Source of the DNA: Ptiloglossa arizonensis
Taxonomy: Eukaryota > Arthropoda > Insecta > Hymenoptera > Colletidae
NCBI RefSeq assembly: GCF_051014685.1
Contig: NW_027478916.1
Span: 248,001 to 312,000 of the forward strand
DNA length: 64,000 nucleotides
Reading direction: 5' to 3'
A model generated the notes under the pieces. It was not told the DNA's origin. It searched no databases and worked only from the letters and a program-made list of their open reading frames with translations. Shown piece after piece: positions 48,501-61,060 of this stretch. The position numbers were made by a program, and so were the translations under genes. Positions within the stretch are counted from its first letter, which is position 1; each line of letters starts with the position of its first letter.

Positions 48501-51420
48501 GTATTTATTCCCTAGGCCATTCTGGTTAAGCGTGTGGAGCAGCAGAATTGCGAGAAATTTTTTGCCTTCTCAACCATTTCTTGGCTTCAAACTCCCATAT
48601 CTCGCGAACGGATTGACATAACCCAAAAATTCCTGCTGCGTCTGAAAGTAGAAACTCGCCCGATTTCAACGGTATGTGTATTTTTTCCCTAGGCCATTCT
48701 GGTTAAGCGTGTGGAGCAGCAGAATTGCGAAAAATTTTTTGCCTTCTCAACCATTTCTTAGCTTCAAACTCCCATATCTCGCGAACGGATTGACCTAACC
48801 CAAAAATTCCGGTTGCATCTGAAAGTAGGAACTCGCCCGATTACAACGGTATGTGTATTTTTTCCCCAGCCCATTCTGGTCAAGCGTTTGGAGCAGCAGA
48901 ATTGCGAAAAATTTGTTGTCTTCTCAACCATTTCTTAGCTTCAAACTCCCTTATCTCGCGACCGGATTAACCTAACCCAAAAATTCATATTGCATCTGAA
49001 AGTAGAAACTCGCCCGATTAGAACGGTATGTGTATTTTTTCCCTAGCCCATTCTGGTCAAGCGTTTGGAGCAGCAGAATTGCGAAAAATTTGTTGTCTTC
49101 TCAACCATTTCTTAGCTTCAAACTCCCTCATCTCGCCAACGGATTAACCTAACCCAAAAATTCCTATTGCATCTGAAAGTAGAAACCCGCCCGATTACAA
49201 CGGTATGTGTATTTTTTCCCTATGTCATTCTGGTTAAGCATTTGGAGCAGCAGAATTGCGAAAAATTTTTTGCCTTCTCAACCATTTCTTGGCTTCAAAC
49301 TCCCATATCTCGCGAACGGATTGACCTAACCCAAAAATTCCTATTGCATCTGAAAGTAGAAACTCGCCCGATTACAGCGGTATGTGTATTTTTTCCCTAG
49401 GCCATTGTGGTTAAGCGTTTGGAGCAGCAGAATTGCGAAAAATTTGTTGTCTTCTCAACCATTTCTTGGCTTCAAACTCCCATATCTCGCGAACGGATTG
49501 ACCTAACCCAAAAATTCCTGTTGCGTCTGAAAGTAGAAACTCGCCCGATTACAGCGGTATGTGTATTTTTTCCCCAGCCCATTGTGGTTAAGCGTTTGGA
49601 TCAGCAGAATTGCGAAAGATTTGTAGTCTTCTCAACCATTTCTTAGTTTCAAAGTCCCATATCTCGCGAACGGATTGACATAACCAAAAAATTCCTGCTG
49701 CGTCTGAAAGTAGAAACTCGCCCGATTTCAACGGTATGTGTATTTTTTCCCTAGGCCATTCTGGTTAAGCGTGTGGAGCAGCAGAATTGCGAAAAATTTT
49801 TTGCCTTCTCAACCATTTCTTAGCTTCAAACTCCCATATCTCGCGAACGGATTGACCTAACCCAAAAATTCCTATTGCACCTGAAAGTAGAAACTCGCCC
49901 GATTAGAACGGTATGTGTATTTTTTCCCTAGCCCATTCTGGTCAAGCGTTTGGAGCAGCAGAATTGCGAAAAATTTGTTGTCTTCTCAACCATTTCTTAG
50001 CTTCAAACTCCCTTATCTCGCGAACGGATTAACCTAACCCAAAAATTCCTATTGCATCTGAAAGTAGAAACCCGCCCGATTACAACGGTATGTGTATTTT
50101 TTCCCTATGTCATTCTGGTTAAGCATTTGGAGCAGCAGAATTGCGAAAAATTTTTTGCCTTCTCAACCATTTCTTGGCTTCAAACTCTCATATCTCGCGA
50201 ACGGATTGACCTAACCCAAAAATTCCTGCTGCGTCTGAAAGTAGAAACTCGCCCGATTTCAACGGTATGTGTATTTTTCCCCTAGGCCATTCTGGTTAAG
50301 CGTGTGGAGCAGCAGAATTGCGAAAAATTTTTTGCCTTCTCAACCATTTCTTAGCTTCAAACTCCCATATCTCGCGAACTGATTGACCTAACCCAAAAAT
50401 TCCTATTGAATCTGAAAGTAGAAACTCGCCCGATTACAGCGGTATGTGTATTTTTTCCCTAGGCCATTGTGGTTAAGCGTTTGGAGCAGCAGAATTGCGA
50501 AAAATTTGTTGTCTTCTCAACCATTTCTTGGCTTCAAACTCCCATATCTCGCGAACGGATTGACCTAACCCAAAAATTCCTGTTGCGTCTGAAAGTAGAA
50601 ACTCGCCCGATTACAGCGGTATGTGTATTTTTTCCCCAGCCCATTGTGGTTAAGCGTTTGGATCAGCAGAATTGCGAAAGATTTGTAGTCTTCTCAACCA
50701 TTTCTTAGTTTCAAAGTCCCATATCTCGCGAACGGATTGACATAAACCAAAAATTCCTGCTGCGTCTGAAAGTAGAAACTCGCCCGATTTCAACGGTATG
50801 TGTATTTTTTCCCTAGGCCATTCTGGTCAAGCGTTTGGAGCAGCAGAATTGCGAAAAATTTGTTGTCTTCTCAACCATTTCTTAGCTTCACACTCCCTTA
50901 TCTCGCGAACGGATTAACCTAACCCAAAAATTCCTATTGCATCTGAAAGTAGAAACTCGCCCGATTACAACGGTATGTGTATTTTTTCCCTAGGCCATTC
51001 TGGTTAAGCGTTTGGAGCAGCAGAATTGCGAAAAATTTTTTGCCTTCTCAACCATTTCTTGGCCTCAAACTCCCATATCTCGCGAACGGATTGACCTAAC
51101 CCAAAAATTCCTGTTGCGTCTGAAAGTAGAAACTCGCCCGATTACAGCGGTATGTGTATTTTTTCCCCAGCCCATTGTGGTTAAGCGTTTGGATCAGCAG
51201 AATTGCGAAAGATTTGTAGTCTTCTCAACCATTTCTTAGTTTCAAAGTCCCATATCTCGCGAACGGATTGACATAAACCAAAAATTCCTGCTGCGTCTGA
51301 AAGTAGAAACCCGCCCGATTACAACGGTATGTGTATTTTTTCCCTAGGCCATTCTGGTTAAGCGTTTGGAGCAGCAGAATTGCGAAAAATTTTTTGCCTT
51401 CTCAACCATTTCTTGTCTTC
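45580..51420 (+). repeat. 33-monomer HOR, copy 1 (5,841 bp)
   Basis: It pairs with the next block at 5,841 bp (33 x 177), then 5,664 bp after 47.7 kb, then 5,487 bp after about 50.2 kb, each drop being one monomer. Markers in order are ttgcagcag, cccataaattcctgtagcg, atttcttccc with cttgacttc, gtgaattttc, gcgaacaat, gatttcaacgg, tatgtcattctgg, attccggttg, ctctcccg, ctcgaccgatt, gacttaaccc, aactgtatgcg, aatggtatg, cgaccggatt, ctcatctcgccaac and gaaagatttgtag. It contains the 6-monomer repeat of the gaaagatttgtag unit (49,407; 50,469; then 51,000). Confidence 0.88.
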
Positions 51421-54400
51421 AAACTCCCATATCTCGCGAACGGATTGACCTAACCCAAAAATTCCTATTGCATCTGAAAGTAGAAACTCGCCCGATTACA
51501 ACGGTATGTGTATTTTTTCCCTAGGCCATTCTGGTTAAGCGTTTGCAGCAGCAGAATTGCGAAAAATTTTTTGCCTTCTCAACCATTTCTTGTCTTCAAA
51601 CTCCCATATCTCGCGAACGGATTGACCTAACCCATAAATTCCTGTAGCGTCTGAAAGTAGAAACTCGCCCGATTACAACGGTATGTGTATTTTTTCCCTA
51701 GCCCATTCTGGTTAAGCGTTTGGATCAGCAGAATTGCGAAAAATTTGTTGTCTTCTCAACCATTTCTTAGTTTCAAAGTCCCATATCCCGCGAACGGATT
51801 GACAAAACCCAAAAATTCCTGCTGCGTCTGAAAGTAGAAACTCGCCCGATTACAACGGTATGTGTATTTCTTCCCTAGGCCATTCTGGTTAAGCGTGTGG
51901 AGCAGCAGAATTGCGAAAAATTTTCTGCCTTCTCAACCATTTCTTGACTTCAAACTCCCATATCTCGCGAACGTATTGACCTAACCCAAAAATTCCTATT
52001 GCATCTGAAAGTAGAAACCCGCCCGATTACAACGGTATGTGAATTTTCTCCCTAGGCCATTCTGGTTAAGCGTTTGGAGCAGCAGAATTGCGAAAAATTT
52101 GTTGTCTTCTCAACCATTTCTTGGCTTCAAACTCCCATATCTCGCGAACGGATTGACCTAACCCAAAAATTCCTGTTGCGTCTGAAAGTAGAAACTCGCC
52201 CGATTACAGCGGTATGTGTATTTTCTCCCTAGGCCATTCTGGTTAAGCGTTTGGAGCAGCAGAATTGCGAACAATTTTTTGCCTTCTCAACCATTTCTTG
52301 GCTTCAAACTCCCATATCTCGCGAACGGATTGACCCAACCCAAAAATTCCTATTGCATCTGATAGTAGAAACTCGCCCGATTACAGCGGTGTGTGTATTT
52401 TTTCCCTAGGCCATTCTGGTTAAGCGTTTGGAGCAGCAGAATTGCGAGAAATTTTTTGCCTTCTCAACCATTTCTTGGCTTCAAACTCCCATATCTCGCG
52501 AACGGATTGATATAACCCAAAAATTCCTGCTGCGTCTGAATGTAGAAACTCGCCCGATTTCAACGGTATGTGTATTTTTTCCCTAGGCCATTCTGGTTAA
52601 GCGTGTGGAGCAGCAGAATTGCGAAAAATTTTTTGCCTTCTCAACCATTTCTTAGCTTCAAACTCCCATATCTCGCGAACGGATTGACCTAACCCAAAAA
52701 TTCCTATTGCACCTGAAAGTAGAAACTCGCCCGATTAGAACGGTATGTGTATTTTTTCCCTAGCCCATTCTGGTCAAGCGTTTGGAGCAGCAGAATTGCG
52801 AAAAATTTGTTGTCTTCTCAACCATTTCTTAGCTTCAAACTCCCTTATCTCGCGAACGGATTAACCTAACCCAAAAATTCCTATTGCATCTGAAAGTAGA
52901 AACCCGCCCGATTACAACGGTATGTGTATTTTTTCCCTATGTCATTCTGGTTAAGCATTTGGAGCAGCAGAATTGCGAAAAATTTTTTGCCTTCTCAACC
53001 ATTTCTTGGCTTCAAACTCCCATATCTCGCGAACGGATTGACCTAACCCAAAAATTCCTGCTGCGTCTGAAAGTAGAAACTCGCCCGATTTCAACGGTAT
53101 GTGTATTTTTTCCCTAGGCCATTCTGGTTAAGCGTGTGGAGCAGCAGAATTGCGAAAAATTTTTTGCCTTCTCAACCATTTCTTAGCTTCAAACTCCCAT
53201 ATCTCGCGAACTGATCGACCTAACCCAAAAATTCCGGTTGCATCTGAAAGTAGGAACTCGCCCGATTACAACGGTATGTGTATTTTTTCCCCAGCCCATT
53301 CTGGTCAAGCGTTTGGAGCAGCAGAATTGCGAAAAATTTGTTGTCTTCTCAACCATTTCTTAGCTTCAAGCTCCCTTATCTCGCGAACGGATTAACCTAA
53401 CCCAAAAATTCCTATTGCATCTGAAAGTAGAAACTCTCCCGATTACAACGGTATGTGTATTTTTTCCCTAGGCCATTCTGGTTAAGCGTTTGGAGCAGCA
53501 GAATTGCGAAAAATTTGTTGTCTTCTCAACCATTTCTTAGCGTCAAACTCCCATATCTCGCGAACGGATTGACCTAACTCAAAAATTCCTGTTGCGTCTG
53601 AAAGTAGAAACTCGACCGATTACAGCGGTATGTGTATTTTTACCCTAGGCCATTCTGGTTAAGCGTTTGGAGCAGCAGAATTGAGAAAAATTTTTTGCCT
53701 TCTCAACCATTTCTTGGCTTCAAACTCCCATATCTCGCGAACGGATTGACTTAACCCAAAAATTCCTGCAGCGTCTGAAAGTAGAAACTCGCCCGATTAC
53801 AACGTTATGTGTATTTTTTCCCTAGCCCATTATGGTTAAGCGTTTGGATCAGCAGAATTGCGAAAGATTTGTTGTCTTCTCAACCATTTCTTAGTTTCAA
53901 AGTCCCATATCTCGCGAACGGATTGACCAAACCCAAAAATTCCTGCTGCGTCTGAAAGTAGAACCTCGCCCGATTACAACTGTATGCGTATTTTTTCCCC
54001 AGCCCATTCTGGTCAAGCGTTTGGAGCAGCAGAATTGCAAAAAATTTGTTGTCTTCTCAACCATTTCTTAGCTTCAAACTCTCTTATCTCGCGAACGGAT
54101 TAACCTAACCCAAAAATTCCTATTGCATCTGAAAGTAGAAACTCGCCCGATTACAATGGTATGTGTATTTATTCCCTAGGCCATTCTGGTTAAGCGTGTG
54201 GAGCAGCAGAATTGCGAGAAATTTTTTGCCTTCTCAACCATTTCTTGGCTTCAAACTCCCATATCTCGCGAACGGATTGACATAACCCAAAAATTCCTGC
54301 TGCGTCTGAAAGTAGAAACTCGCCCGATTTCAACGGTATGTGTATTTTTTCCCTAGGCCATTCTGGTTAAGCGTGTGGAGCAGCAGAATTGCGAAAAATT

Positions 54401-56480
54401 TTTTGCCTTCTCAACCATTTCTTAGCTTCAAACTCCCATATCTCGCGAACGGATTGACCTAACCCAAAAATTCCGGTTGCATCTGAAAGTAGGAACTCGC
54501 CCGATTACAACGGTATGTGTATTTTTTCCCCAGCCCATTCTGGTCAAGCGTTTGGAGCAGCAGAATTGCGAAAAATTTGTTGTCTTCTCAACCATTTCTT
54601 AGCTTCAAACTCCCTTATCTCGCGACCGGATTAACCTAACCCAAAAATTCCTATTGCATCTGAAAGTAGAAACTCGCCCGATTAGAACGGTATGTGTATT
54701 TTTTCCCTAGCCCATTCTGGTCAAGCGTTTGGAGCAGCAGAATTGCGAAAAATTTGTTTTCTTCTCAACCATTTCTTAGCTTCAAACTCCCTCATCTCGC
54801 CAACGGATTAACCTAACCCAAAAATTCCTATTGCATCTGAAAGTAGAAACCCGCCCGATTACAACGGTATGTGTATTTTTTCCCTATGTCATTTTGGTTA
54901 AGCATTTGGAGCAGCAGAATTGCGAAAAATTTTTTGCCTTCTCAACCATTTCTTGGCTTCAAACTCCCATATCTCGCGAACGGATTGACCTAACCCAAAA
55001 ATTCCTATTGCATCTGAAAGTAGAAACTCGCCCGATTACAGCGGTATGTGTATTTTTTCCCTAGGCCATTGTGGTTAAGCGTTTGGAGCAGCAGAATTGC
55101 GAAAAATTTGTTGTCTTCTCAACCATTTCTTGGCTTCAAACTCCCATATCTCGCGAACGGATTGACCTAACCCAAAAATTCCTGTTGCGTCTGAAAGTAG
55201 AAACTCGCCCGATTACAGCGGTATGTGTATTTTTTCCCCAGCCCATTGTGGTTAAGCGTTTGGATCAGCAGAATTGCGAAAGATTTGTAGTCTTCTCAAC
55301 CATTTCTTAGTTTCAAAGTCCCATATCTCGCGAACGGATTGACATAACCAAAAAATTCCTGCTGCGTCTGAAAGTAGAAACTCGCCCGATTTCAACGGTA
55401 TGTGTATTTTTTCCCTAGGCCATTCTGGTTAAGCGTGTGGAGCAGCAGAATTGCGAAAAATTTTTTGCCTTCTCAACCATTTCTTAGCTTCAAACTCCCA
55501 TATCTCGCGAACGGATTGACCTAACCCAAAAATTCCTATTGCACCTGAAAGTAGAAACTCGCCCGATTAGAACGGTATGTGTATTTTTTCCCTAGCCCAT
55601 TCTGGTCAAGCGTTTGGAGCAGCAGAATTGCGAAAAATTTGTTGTCTTCTCAACCATTTCTTAGCTTCAAACTCCCTTATCTCGCGAACGGATTAACCTA
55701 ACCCAAAAATTCCTATTGCATCTGAAAGTAGAAACCCGCCCGATTACAACGGTATGTGTATTTTTTCCCTATGTCATTCTGGTTAAGCATTTGGAGCAGC
55801 AGAATTGCGAAAAATTTTTTGCCTTCTCAACCATTTCTTGGCTTCAAACTCCCATATCTCGCGAACTGATTGACCTAACCCAAAAATTCCTATTGAATCT
55901 GAAAGTAGAAACTCGCCCGATTACAGCGGTATGTGTATTTTTTCCCTAGGCCATTGTGGTTAAGCGTTTGGAGCAGCAGAATTGCGAAAAATTTGTTGTC
56001 TTCTCAACCATTTCTTGGCTTCAAACTCCCATATCTCGCGAACGGATTGACCTAACCCAAAAATTCCTGTTGCGTCTGAAAGTAGAAACTCGCCCGATTA
56101 CAGCGGTATGTGTATTTTCTCCCCAGCCCATTGTGGTTAAGCGTTTGGATCAGCAGAATTGCGAAAGATTTGTAGTCTTCTCAACCATTTCTTAGTTTCA
56201 AAGTCCCATATCTCGCGAACGGATTGACATAAACCAAAAATTCCTGCTGCGTCTGAAAGTAGAAACTCGCCCGATTTCAACGGTATGTGTATTTTTTCCC
56301 TAGGCCATTCTGGTCAAGGCGTTTGGAGCAGCAGAATTGCGAAAAATTTGTTGTCTTCTCAACCATTTCTTAGCTTCAAACTCCCTTATCTCGCGAACGG
56401 ATTAACCTAACCCAAAAATTCCTATTGCATCTGAAAGTAGAAACTCGCCCGATTACAACGGTATGTGTATTTTTTTCCCT
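51421..56480 (+). repeat. HOR of the 33-monomer family, copy 2 (two monomers shorter)
   Basis: It runs directly on from copy 1 in the same order. One monomer is missing at about 53,545-53,577, where cttagcgtcaaac leads straight into ctaactcaaaaattcc. Another is missing at about 55,846-55,866, where the tatgtcattctgg monomer leads straight into gcgaactgattg and tattgaatctg. Private changes include gatcgacc (53,214), tatggttaag (53,831) and tcaaggcg (56,316). Confidence 0.88.
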
Positions 56481-56760
56481 AGGCCATTCTGGTCAAGCGT
56501 TTGGAGCAGCAGAATTGCGAAAAATTTGTTGTCTTCTCAACCATTTCTTAGCTTCAAACTCCCTTATCTCGCGAACGGATTAACCTAACCCAAAAATTCC
56601 TATTGCATCTGAAAGTAGAAACTCGCCCGATTTCAACGGTATGTGTATTTTTTCCCTAGGCCATTCTGGTCAAGCGTTTGGAGCAGCAGAATTGCGAAAA
56701 ATTTGTTGTCTTCTCAACCATTTCTTAGCTTCAAACTCCTTATCTCGCGAACGGATTAAC
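56481..56760 (+). repeat. Extra monomers of the ggtcaag / cttatctcg / gattaacc class
   Basis: Three consecutive near-identical monomers of one class occur around 56,310, 56,490 and 56,665, whereas elsewhere this class normally occurs singly between others. They contain one-base length changes: a T7 run at 56,469 and aactccttatc at 56,735. These could be a local monomer expansion or an assembly flaw. Confidence 0.7.
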
Positions 56761-59145
56761 CTAACCCAAAAATTCCTATTGCATCTGAAAGTAGAAACTC
56801 GCCCGATTACAATGGTATGTGTATTTATTCCCTAGGCCATTCTGGTTAAGCGTGTGAGCAGCAGAATTGCGAGAAATTTTTTGCCTTCTCAACCATTTCT
56901 TGGCTTCAAACTCCCATATCTCGCGAACGGATTGACATAACCCAAAATTCCTGCTGCGTCTGAAAGTAGAAACTCGCCCGATTTCAACGGTATGTGTATT
57001 TTTTCCCTAGGCCATTCTGGTTAAGCGTGTGGAGCAGCAGAATTGCGAAAAATTTTTTGCCTTCTCAACCATTTCTTAGCTTCAAACTCCCATATCTCGC
57101 GAACGGATTGACCTAACCCAAAAATTCCGGTTGCATCTGAAAGTAGGAACTCGCCCGATTACAACGGTATGTGTATTTTTTCCCCAGCCCATTCTGGTCA
57201 AGCGTTTGGAGCAGCAGAATTGCGAAAAATTTGTTGTCTTCTCAACCATTTCTTAGCTTCAAACTCCCTTATCTCGCGACCGGATTAACCTAACCCAAAA
57301 ATTCCTATTGCATCTGAAAGTAGAAACTCGCCCGATTAGAACGGTATGTGTATTTTTTCCCTAGCCCATTCTGGTCAAGCGTTTGGAGCAGCAGAATTGC
57401 GAAAAATTTGTTGTCTTCTCAACCATTTCTTAGCTTCAAACTCCCTCATCTCGCCAACGGATTAACCTAACCCAAAAATTCCTATTGCATCTGAAAGTAG
57501 AAACCCGCCCGATTACAACGGTATGTGTATTTTTTCCCTATGTCATTCTGGTTAAGCATTTGGAGCAGCAGAATTGCGAAAAATTTTTTGCCTTCTCAAC
57601 CATTTCTTGGCTTCAAACTCCCATATCTCGCGAACGGATTGACCTAACCCAAAAATTCCTATTCCATCTGAAAGTAGAAACTCGCCCGATTACAGCGGTA
57701 TGTGTATTTTTTCCCTAGGCCATTGTGGTTAAGCGTTTGGAGCAGCAGAATTGCGAAAAATTTGTTGTCTTCTCAACCATTTCTTGGCTTCAAACTCCCA
57801 TATCTCGCGAACGGATTGACCTAACCCAAAAATTCCTGTTGCGTCTGAAAGTAGAAACTCGCCCGATTACAGCGGTATGTGTATTTTTTCCCCAGCCCAT
57901 TGTGGTTAAGCGTTTGGATCAGCAGAATTGCGAAAGATTTGTAGTCTTCTCAACCATTTCTTAGTTTCAAAGTCCCATATCTCGCGAACGGATTGACATA
58001 ACCAAAAAATTCCTGCTGCGTCTGAAAGTAGAAACTCGCCCGATTTCAACGGTATGTGTATTTTTTCCCTAGGCCATTCTGGTTAAGCGTGTGGAGCAGC
58101 AGAATTGCGAAAAATTTTTTGCCTTCTCAACCATTTCTTAGCTTCAAACTCCCATATCTCGCGAACGGATTGACCTAACCCAAAAATTCCTATTGCACCT
58201 GAAAGTAGAAACTCGCCCGATTAGAACGGTATGTGTATTTTTTCCCTAGCCCATTCTGGTCAAGCGTTTGGAGCAGCAGAATTGCGAAAAATTTGTTGTC
58301 TTCTCAACCATTTCTTAGCTTCAAACTCCCTTATCTCGCGAACGGATTAACCTAACCCAAAAATTCCTATTGCATCTGAAAGTAGAAACCCGCCCGATTA
58401 CAACGGTATGTGTATTTTTTCCCTATGTCATTCTGGTTAAGCATTTGGAGCAGCAGAATTGCGAAAAATTTTTTGCCTTCTCAACCATTTCTTGGCTTCA
58501 AACTCCCATATCTCGCGAACTGATTGACCTAACCCAAAAATTCCTATTGAATCTGAAAGTAGAAACTCGCCCGATTACAGCGGTATGTGTATTTTTTCCC
58601 TAGGCCATTGTGGTTAAGCGTTTGGAGCAGCAGAATTGCGAAAAATTTGTTGTCTTCTCAACCATTTCTTGGCTTCAAACTCCCATATCTCGCGAACGGA
58701 TTGACCTAACCCAAAAATTCCTGTTGCGTCTGAAAGTAGAAACTCGCCCGATTACAGCGGTATGTGTATTTTCTCCCCAGCCCATTGTGGTTAAGCGTTT
58801 GGATCAGCAGAATTGCGAAAGATTTGTAGTCTTCTCAACCATTTCTTAGTTTCAAAGTCCCATATCTCGCGAACGGATTGACATAAACCAAAAATTCCTG
58901 CTGCGTCTGAAAGTAGAAACTCGCCCGATTTCAACGGTATGTGTATTTTTTCCCTAGGCCATTCTGGTCAAGCGTTTGGAGCAGCAGAATTGCGAAAAAT
59001 TTGTTGTCTTCTCAACCATTTCTTAGCTTCAAACTCCCTTATCTCGCGAACGGATTAACCTAACCCAAAAATTCCTATTGCATCTGAAAGTAGAAACTCG
59101 CCCGATTACAACGGTATGTGTATTTTTTCCCTAGGCCATTCTGGT
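56761..59145 (+). repeat. Partial third copy of the HOR (2,654-bp offset to copy 2)
   Basis: It repeats about 54,105-56,491 at an offset of 15 x 177 minus 1 (2,656 bp before two one-base losses, gtgtgagc at 56,854 and cccaaaattcc at 56,942). It shares the copy-2 deletion (gcgaactgattg with tattgaatctg at 58,515) and the ttctccccagccc variant, so it derives from copy 2 and not from copy 1. It ends where ggtcaagcg is replaced by ggttaagcg at about 59,145. Confidence 0.9.
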
Positions 59146-61060
59146 TAAGCGTTTGGAGCAGCAGAATTGCGAAAAATTTTTTGCCTTCTCAACCATTTCT
59201 TGTCTTCAAACTCCCATATCTCGCGAACGGATTGACCTAACCCAAAAATTCCTATTGCACCTGAAAGTAGAAACTCGCCCGATTAGAACGGTATGTGTAT
59301 TTTTTCCCTAGCCCATTCTGGTCAAGCGTTTGGAGCAGCAGAATTGCGAAAAATTTGTTGTCTTCTCAACCATTTCTTAGCTTCAAACTCCCTTATCTCG
59401 CGAACGGATTTACCTAACCCAAAAATTCCTATTGCATCTGAAAGTAGAAACCCGCCCGATTACAACGGTATGTGTATTTTTTCCCTATGTCATTCTGGTT
59501 AAGCATTTGGAGCAGCAGAATTGCGAAAGATTTGTAGTCTTCTCAACCATTTCTTAGTTTCAAAGTCCCATATCTCGCGAACGGATTGACCAACCCCAAA
59601 AATTCCTGCTGCGTCTGAAAGTAGAAACTCGCCCGATTACAGCTGTATGCGTATTTTTTCCCCAGCCCATTCTGGTCAAGCGTTTGGAGCAGCAGAATTG
59701 CGAAAAATTTGTTGTCTTCTCAACCATTTCTTAGCTTCAAACTCCCTTATCTCGCGAACGGATTAACCTAACCCAAAAATTCCTATTGCATCTGAAAGTA
59801 GAAACTCGCCCGATTACAACGGTATGTGTATTTTTTCCCTAGGCCATTCTGGTTAAGCGTGTGGAGCAGAAGAATTGCGAGAAATTTTTTGCCTTCTCAT
59901 CCATTTCTTGGCTTCAAACTCCCATATCTCGCGAACGGATTGACATAACCCAAAAATTCCTGCTGCGTCTGAAAAGTAGAAACTCGCCCGATTTCAACGG
60001 TATGTGTATTTTTTCCCTAGGCCATTCTGGTTAAGCGTGTGGAGCAGCAGAATTGCGAAAAATTTTTTGCCTTCCCAACCATTCCTTGGCTTCAAACTCC
60101 CATATCTCGCGAACGGATTGACCTAACCCAAAAATTCCTATTGCATCTGAAAGTAGAAACCCGCCCGATTACAACGGTATGTGAATTTTCTCCCTAGGCC
60201 ATTCTGGTTAAGCGTTTGGAGCAGCAGAATTGCGAAAAATTTTTTGCCTTCTCAACCATTTCTTGGCTTCAAACTCCCATATCTCGCGAACGGATTGACC
60301 TAACCCAAAAATTCCTATTGCATCTGAAAGTAGAAACTCGCCCGATTACAACGGTATGTGTATTTTCTCCCTAGGCCATTCTGGTTAAGCGTTTGGAGCA
60401 GCAGAATTGCGAAAAATTTTTTGCCTTCTCAACCATTTCTTGGCTTCAAACTCCCATATCTCGCGAACGGATTGACATAACGCAAAAATTCCTGTTGCGT
60501 CTGAAAGTAGAAACTCGACCGATTACAGCGGTATGTGTATTTTTACCCTAGGCCATTCTGGTTAAGCGTTTGGAGCAGCAGAATTGCGAAAAATTTTTTG
60601 CCTTCTCAACCATTTCTTAGTTTCAAAGTCCCATATCTCGCGAACGGATTGACCAAACCCAAAAATTCCTGCTGCGTCTGAAAGTAGAAACTCGCCCGAT
60701 TACAACTGTATGCGTATTTTTTCCCCAGCCCATTCTGGTCAAGCGTTTGGAGCAGCAGAATTGCGAAAAATTTGTTGTCTTCTCAACCATTTCTTAGCTT
60801 CAAACTCCCTTATCTCGCGAACGGATTAACCTAACCCAAAAATTCCTATTGCATCTGGAAGTAGAAACTCGCCCGATTACAACGGTATGTGTATTTTTTC
60901 CCTAGGCCATTCTGGTTAAGCGTGTGGAGCAGAAGAATTGCGAGAAATTTTTTGCCTTCTCATCCATTTCTTGGCTTCAAACTCCCATATCTCGCGAACG
61001 GATTGACCTAACCCAAAAATTCCTGTTGCATCTGAAAGTAGAAACTCGCCCGATTACAAC
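59146..61060 (+). repeat. Mixed monomers joining HOR copies
   Basis: About eleven monomers reuse HOR markers in a new order: gaaagatttgtag fused to a tatgtcattctgg monomer at 59,481-59,540, two units with ctgtatgcg (59,643 and 60,708), and two with gtgtggagcagaag and catccatttc (59,862 and 60,923). A one-base insertion (tgaaaagtag) lies at 59,970. This is a rearranged stretch, not a simple copy. Confidence 0.7.
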
